Source of the DNA: an uncultured Woeseiaceae bacterium
Lineage (GTDB): Bacteria; Pseudomonadota; Gammaproteobacteria; Steroidobacterales; Woeseiaceae
Direction of reading: 5' to 3'
Length of the DNA stretch: 64,000 nt
Assembly: GCA_945787845.1 (NCBI GenBank)
Contig: CALZJH010000001.1
Location: 293,876 to 357,875 of the forward strand
Part shown: positions 60,587-64,000 of the stretch, in pieces
Layout: the number at the start of each line of letters is the position of its first letter
Position numbering within the stretch: the first letter of the stretch is position 1
Made by a program: the position numbers and the translations under genes
The notes under the pieces: generated by a model
Seen by the model: the letters and a program-made list of their open reading frames with translations, nothing else
What the model was told of the DNA's origin: nothing
Database searches by the model: none

Positions 60587-61786
60587 ATGAGCAATATCAA
60601 GGAACAGATCGCAGAGCTTAGCCGTGGAACGGATGAGATATTGCCCGAGGACGGGCTTGAGGCGAAGCTGAAGGAGGGCAGGCCGCTCGTGGTGAAGGCC
60701 GGCTTCGACCCGACGGCCCCGGACCTGCATATCGGACATACGGTCCTGATCAACAAGATGCGCCAGTTCCAGCAGCTGGGCCACGAGGTCGTATTCCTGA
60801 TCGGCGATTTCACGGGCATGATCGGCGATCCTTCGGGCAAGAACGCGACGCGTCCGCCGCTGACCCCCGACGAGATCCAGACCAACGCCGAAACCTACGA
60901 GAACCAGATCTTCAGGATTCTCGATCCGGACAAGACCCGCGTCGAGTTCAACTCGACCTGGATGGGGAAGATGGACGCTGCCGGGCTGATCAAGCTCGCG
61001 GCGCGACATACGGTTGCCCGCATGCTGGAGCGCGACGATTTCAGCAAGCGCTACAAGGGCGGGCAGTCCATCTCGATTCACGAGTTCCTGTATCCACTGG
61101 TGCAGGGCTACGACTCGGTGGCGCTCAAGGCCGATGTTGAACTCGGTGGCACGGATCAGAAGTTCAATCTGCTCGTCGGGAGGCAGCTGCAGCAGGATTT
61201 CGGGCAGTCGCCGCAGATCGTCATGACGACCCCATTACTCGAAGGGCTCGACGGGGTGCAGAAAATGTCCAAGTCGCTGGGCAACTACATCGGCATCACC
61301 GATGCGCCCGGCGAGATGTTCGGCAAGCTCATGTCGATATCCGACGACCTGATGTGGCGCTATTTTGAGGTGCTGAGCTTCCGTTCGCTGGACGACCTGG
61401 CCAGCCTCAGGAAGGCCGTCGCGGACGGGAAGAACCCGCGTGACGCAAAATTTGAACTTGGCGTGGAAATTGTTGCCAGATTTCATGATGATGCGGCGGC
61501 GGCAGGCGCACGCGACGAGTTTGTTGCGCGCTTCCAGAAGGGCGCCATGCCTGAAGAGATTCCCGAGAAGACGCTCGAGTCCGATGGGGGTCAGCTCGGC
61601 ATCGCGCACCTGTTGAGAGCAGCAGGACTGGTTGCCAGCACGTCCGAAGCGTTCCGTATGATCAAACAGGGTGCCGTCAAGGTCGATGGTGAGCGCATTG
61701 AGGACCGCGCGTTGCATGTCGAGGCAGGCAGCACACATGTGTACCAGGTGGGCAAACGCAAGTTTGCGCGCGTTACGCTTTCCTGA
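60587..61786 (+). CDS. tyrS: Tyrosyl-tRNA synthetase
   Basis: 399 residues. Class I synthetase with HIGH motif ([16 protein letters not shown]) near 47 and KMSKS ([12 protein letters not shown]) near 226. An S4 RNA-binding domain is at the C-terminus ([20 protein letters not shown] in outline). The type matches the TyrS2 (TyrZ-like) form common in Pseudomonas and many gammaproteobacteria. It is followed by two small genes and then the ribosomal RNA operon. Confidence 0.95.
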   Translation: MSNIKEQIAELSRGTDEILPEDGLEAKLKEGRPLVVKAGFDPTAPDLHIGHTVLINKMRQFQQLGHEVVFLIGDFTGMIGDPSGKNATRPPLTPDEIQTNAETYENQIFRILDPDKTRVEFNSTWMGKMDAAGLIKLAARHTVARMLERDDFSKRYKGGQSISIHEFLYPLVQGYDSVALKADVELGGTDQKFNLLVGRQLQQDFGQSPQIVMTTPLLEGLDGVQKMSKSLGNYIGITDAPGEMFGKLMSISDDLMWRYFEVLSFRSLDDLASLRKAVADGKNPRDAKFELGVEIVARFHDDAAAAGARDEFVARFQKGAMPEEIPEKTLESDGGQLGIAHLLRAAGLVASTSEAFRMIKQGAVKVDGERIEDRALHVEAGSTHVYQVGKRKFARVTLS

Positions 61787-61836
61787 AAGGCCGGTCGCGG
61801 CGCCCCGGCGTCGCACATCGGCAGGAGGATAATGCA

Positions 61837-63018
61837 GTGACCCGAGTATTGGCCCTCATCGCATCGGCGCTGGTGCTGGCAGCAACGTTGACGCCCGCTG
61901 TCGCACAGTCGGCCGATGAGGAGTTGCGCGAGCAGTTCGACGAAATTGTCGAAGCCCTCAATGACAACACGTTCAGCGAATTCCAGGATGCCATCAACGA
62001 GAGGGCGCTGATCAACCGTATCTTCGGTACGCGCGTTATCGATCCGGACGTGAAAGAAGCCTTTGCCGATGGCTTCGAAAGCAGCTTGCAGGAGATATTC
62101 GTGTCGTCGTTTCCCCGGGCTCGCACGCCAGCTGAGCGGGGTGGCGAGATTATCGGTACGGTGATCGCGTTTCAGTTCGACAAAGGACAGGGGCGGGCCA
62201 TCGTGCGCTACGCGGGAAGCGGCTATCGTTTCTCCTACCATTCCTATGAGCTCACGCAGACTCGCAGCGGCAAGCTCGTCATCGTCGACTGGTTCGACTA
62301 CTACAATGCCAGCTGGTTTAGTGAGGACGCGGGCAATGCGCTGCTGCGAGCCATGCCGGGGCAGGCGGCGGTTAAGGCTCTGATGACAATGCCGAACCCG
62401 TCGGAAGGCCAGCTTTTCCAGATGGGAGAGTTGCTCAAGGCCGTGCGCGACCAGAACTCGCAGCGATACTTCCAGATCTACGATGGTCTCGAAGAGGCGC
62501 TGCGGCAGGAGCCTTACTTCGTCGCGCTGAATTTCCACTACACCCGGACGCTCGGGGATGCAGGCCGCATGAACCAGGCGGTAGAGGCGCTGGTCGCTGC
62601 GTTTCCGGGGGACCCGCTGTACAGCCTGAGCCTGGCCGAGTTTCATATCAGCCGCGGGCTGTACGAGGAGGCAATCACAGAGCTGGATCGTTTCGAGGAG
62701 GCGCTCGGCATGAAGGACGGCGTGTCCGAATCGTTCAAGGCGACCTCGGCGATGGCGCTCGGCGATTTCGAGCGCGCCCAGGCCTTTGCCGTGACGGCGA
62801 GCGAAGTGGAGCCAGGGCTTGAACTGAGCTGGTGGACGCTGCTCCGGACCAGGACGGCGGCGGGAGACTACGCCGGCGCAACCGTTGCACTGACGGAGCT
62901 CGAAGACCGCTTCGGTCACCTGCTGATCCCGCAGAAACTGCGGCGTGACCGCTTCCTGAAGGTGCTCATCGACCAGCAGGAATACAGGGACTGGCGTGCC
63001 GGGCGCGACGCGACCTGA
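61837..63018 (+). CDS. Secreted hypothetical protein with TPR-like C-terminal half
   Basis: 393 residues from a GTG with AGGAGG 8 bp upstream; the ATG 5 bp earlier runs into a stop at once. The signal peptide ends PAVAQS (about 23). The first half is a mixed alpha/beta domain (FSYHSYELTQTRSGKLVIVDWFDYY in outline). The second half (about 200-390) is helical with TPR-like pairs (RMNQAVEALVAAFPGDPLYSLSLAEF in outline). No family name can be given. It overlaps the next gene by 23 bp. Confidence 0.8.
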   Translation: MTRVLALIASALVLAATLTPAVAQSADEELREQFDEIVEALNDNTFSEFQDAINERALINRIFGTRVIDPDVKEAFADGFESSLQEIFVSSFPRARTPAERGGEIIGTVIAFQFDKGQGRAIVRYAGSGYRFSYHSYELTQTRSGKLVIVDWFDYYNASWFSEDAGNALLRAMPGQAAVKALMTMPNPSEGQLFQMGELLKAVRDQNSQRYFQIYDGLEEALRQEPYFVALNFHYTRTLGDAGRMNQAVEALVAAFPGDPLYSLSLAEFHISRGLYEEAITELDRFEEALGMKDGVSESFKATSAMALGDFERAQAFAVTASEVEPGLELSWWTLLRTRTAAGDYAGATVALTELEDRFGHLLIPQKLRRDRFLKVLIDQQEYRDWRAGRDAT

Positions 63019-63496
63019 TACGACCATCGTCGACTGGCACCGGCGTTATGGTGATGCCTTCGGTCGGCTCAATCGCGAGTGGCTGGACGAGTATTTCCGG
63101 GTTGAGGCGGTCGACGAGCCGGTGCTCGACGATCCCGACACCCATGTCCTGGCACACGGTGGCGTGATCCTGTACGCCCTCCAGGAGGGCCGGGCTGTCG
63201 GCACCGTGGCGCTCAAGAACCAGGGCGGGGGCGTGTTCGAACTGACCAAGATGGCCGTGACCCCGGCCTGCCAGGGACAGGGCGTGGGGCGGCAATTGCT
63301 GCGCGCAGCGATCGACCGCTTTCGGGAAATTGCCGGCAGCCGACTGTATCTGGAGTCGAACAGCCGCCTGGCCACCGCACTGGCCCTGTATGAATCTGCG
63401 GGATTCGCTCACGAAACCCCGCCCGAGCCCTCGGATTACCAGCGAGCAGACGTTTACATGGTCTACCGCGGGGCGACGGGTCCCAGCGCCCAATAG
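62996..63496 (+). CDS. GNAT-family N-acetyltransferase
   Basis: 166 residues from a GTG inside the 3' end of the preceding gene. GNAT motif A is LTKMAVTPACQGQGVGRQLLRAAID in outline. Motif B (SNSRLATALALYESAGF) is clear. The substrate is unknown. It is the last protein gene before the ribosomal RNA operon. Confidence 0.85.
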   Translation: MPGATRPDTTIVDWHRRYGDAFGRLNREWLDEYFRVEAVDEPVLDDPDTHVLAHGGVILYALQEGRAVGTVALKNQGGGVFELTKMAVTPACQGQGVGRQLLRAAIDRFREIAGSRLYLESNSRLATALALYESAGFAHETPPEPSDYQRADVYMVYRGATGPSAQ

Positions 63497-63581
63497 CCGC
63501 TATTTCCCGCGAAAAACGGCCGATTCCGGCCCACCCGGGGGCCGCCGCGGGGCCCCGCCGGAGGGCGGTTTCGGCGCGCAG

Positions 63582-63630
63582 AAAAAAACTTGAAAAAAGG
63601 TGTTGACGGACTCCGATTCGCCCGTATAAT
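63582..63630 (+). promoter_or_regulatory. Ribosomal RNA promoter P1 with UP-like A-tract
   Basis: TTGACG (63603-63608), a 16-bp spacer and a perfect TATAAT (63625-63630), followed by a GC-rich discriminator (GCGCGGC) expected for stringent control. A-tracts at 63582-63599 (AAAAAAACTTGAAAAAA) lie just upstream of the -35 and fit an UP element. A GC-rich block (63520-63575) precedes it; otherwise the spacer after the GNAT gene shows nothing. Confidence 0.85.
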
Positions 63631-63640
63631 GCGCGGCTCT

Positions 63641-63663
63641 CTGAGGGACACGGTGTGCCTCAG
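63641..63663 (+). other. Small hairpin between the two rRNA promoters
   Basis: CTGAGG pairs with CCTCAG across an 11-nt loop shortly after the P1 start site. Role unknown; it is too weak and lacks a T tract, so it is not a terminator. Confidence 0.4.
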
Positions 63664-63700
63664 TGGACTCCCAAAAATACCCGCAGGCGCACGAGGATTG

Positions 63701-63728
63701 TTGCTTAGGCCTCCTTCGCCTGTATAAT
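63701..63728 (+). promoter_or_regulatory. Ribosomal RNA promoter P2
   Basis: TTGCTT (63701-63706), a 16-bp spacer and TATAAT (63723-63728). The sequence TTCGCC(C/T)GTATAATG around the -10 is shared with P1. Confidence 0.7.
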
Positions 63729-63782
63729 GGTGGGTCCGCCCTATTCAAGCAACGGCCAAGGCTGTTTCCCGAGTGGGGCTCG

Positions 63783-63793
63783 TTCTTTAACAA
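63783..63793 (+). promoter_or_regulatory. boxA antitermination element of the rRNA leader
   Basis: TTCTTTAACAA matches the boxA consensus (TGCTCTTTAACAA in E. coli) and lies about 130 bp before 16S. A GTGTGGGTGC stretch some 18 bp later resembles boxC. NusB/NusE binding is inferred from the match. Confidence 0.75.
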
Positions 63794-63924
63794 CTTAATC
63801 AGATAATTTGTGTGGGTGCTTGCGCTGGACTTTGCGAAGGCAAAATCAAGCGTAAGAACCAACCTAAATTCTATAAATAGTAATTTAGAGTGGGGATTAC
63901 ACTTTAGTAAAAGCTCAAAGCTTT

Positions 63925-64000
63925 AAACTGAAGAGTTTGATCCTGGCTCAGATTGAACGCTGGCGGCATGCCTAACACATGCAAGTCGAACGGAAACGAT
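63925..64000 (+). rRNA. rrs: 16S ribosomal RNA, 5' end only
   Basis: AAACTGAAGAGTTTGATCCT and the following universal segment through ACACATGCAAGTCGAACGG mark the start of 16S rRNA. Only 76 bases are inside the window. The pattern is gammaproteobacterial; finer placement needs more sequence. Confidence 0.97.

Noticed and set aside
61591..63027. 478-codon minus-strand ORF
   Set aside because: Antisense of the secreted TPR-like gene and the end of tyrS.

Overview
This is about 64 kb of a GC-rich (roughly 60% G+C by eye), tightly packed gammaproteobacterial chromosome. Three things point to Gammaproteobacteria: the 5' end of a 16S rRNA gene at the right edge, the gene order yggT-proC-yggS-pilT-pilU and ruvX-yqgE-tonB-gshB-pilGHIJ-chpA-chpC (the arrangement known from Pseudomonas aeruginosa PA0392-PA0415), and erpA...anmK-M23 peptidase-tyrS-16S (as around PA0665-PA0668). 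Differences from Pseudomonas (a PyrK-like gene after pyrB, an extra PilT-like ATPase, no pilK or chpB, ppx/ppk1 between erpA and anmK) suggest a deeper non-Pseudomonas lineage, perhaps Woeseiales- or Chromatiales-like. That placement is inference. No phage, insertion sequence, CRISPR or tRNA was recognised.

Layout. 0-5.2 kb: a partial AstE/AspA-family gene, the MltD murein transglycosylase, an L,D-transpeptidase-like protein and the nucleosidase PpnN. 5.2-8.7 kb: a small membrane-protein operon behind a textbook class II CRP-type promoter, then htpG-msrB-FKBP behind a sigma-32-like promoter. 8.7-12.3 kb: an OmpA-like protein, a membrane coiled-coil/HhH protein, an alpha/beta hydrolase, an HU variant and a DUF4426 protein. 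12.4-18.1 kb: yggT, a 206-bp nested palindrome, proC, yggS and three tandem PilT/PilU-type ATPases. 18.2-24.8 kb: recQ, then a leftward run gshB-tonB-yqgE-ruvX-pyrB-pyrK. 25-34.3 kb: the twitching-motility chemosensory operon pilGHIJ-chpA-chpC. 34.3-36.5 kb: rsmE, ampD and ampE.

36.5-52.1 kb: a mixed region with scattered cobalamin genes (BtuF-, BtuD- and BtuC-like, cob(I)alamin adenosyltransferase), an inositol-monophosphatase-family enzyme, a membrane-anchored putative metalloprotease, an amidase lipoprotein, an AT-rich noncoding block, a leftward frmA-ggt-amidohydrolase operon, tyrA, a GAF-GGDEF protein and a ferric-binding-like lipoprotein. 52.1-63.5 kb: rppH, a DUF6776-type coiled-coil protein, bactofilin, erpA, ppx, convergent ppk1, anmK, an M23 peptidase, tyrS, a secreted repeat protein and a GNAT enzyme. 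63.5-64 kb: a ribosomal RNA promoter region with two core promoters, an UP-like A-tract and boxA, then the 16S start.

How the genes work together: much of the window serves the envelope and surface motility. Pilus retraction ATPases and their chemosensory system are both present. Peptidoglycan turnover and recycling are served by MltD, the L,D-transpeptidase-like protein, AmpD/AmpE, AnmK and the M23 peptidase. Proteostasis (HtpG, MsrB, FKBP), polyphosphate turnover (Ppx, Ppk1) and glutathione chemistry (GshB, FrmA, Ggt) form smaller themes.

The best candidates for undescribed biology are the AT-rich block at 42.5-43.0 kb and the palindrome between yggT and proC. The block holds a near-perfect sigma-54 promoter, an A-rich stretch of about 200 nt that could be a CrcZ-like RNA or a 24-codon basic peptide, and a factor-independent terminator.
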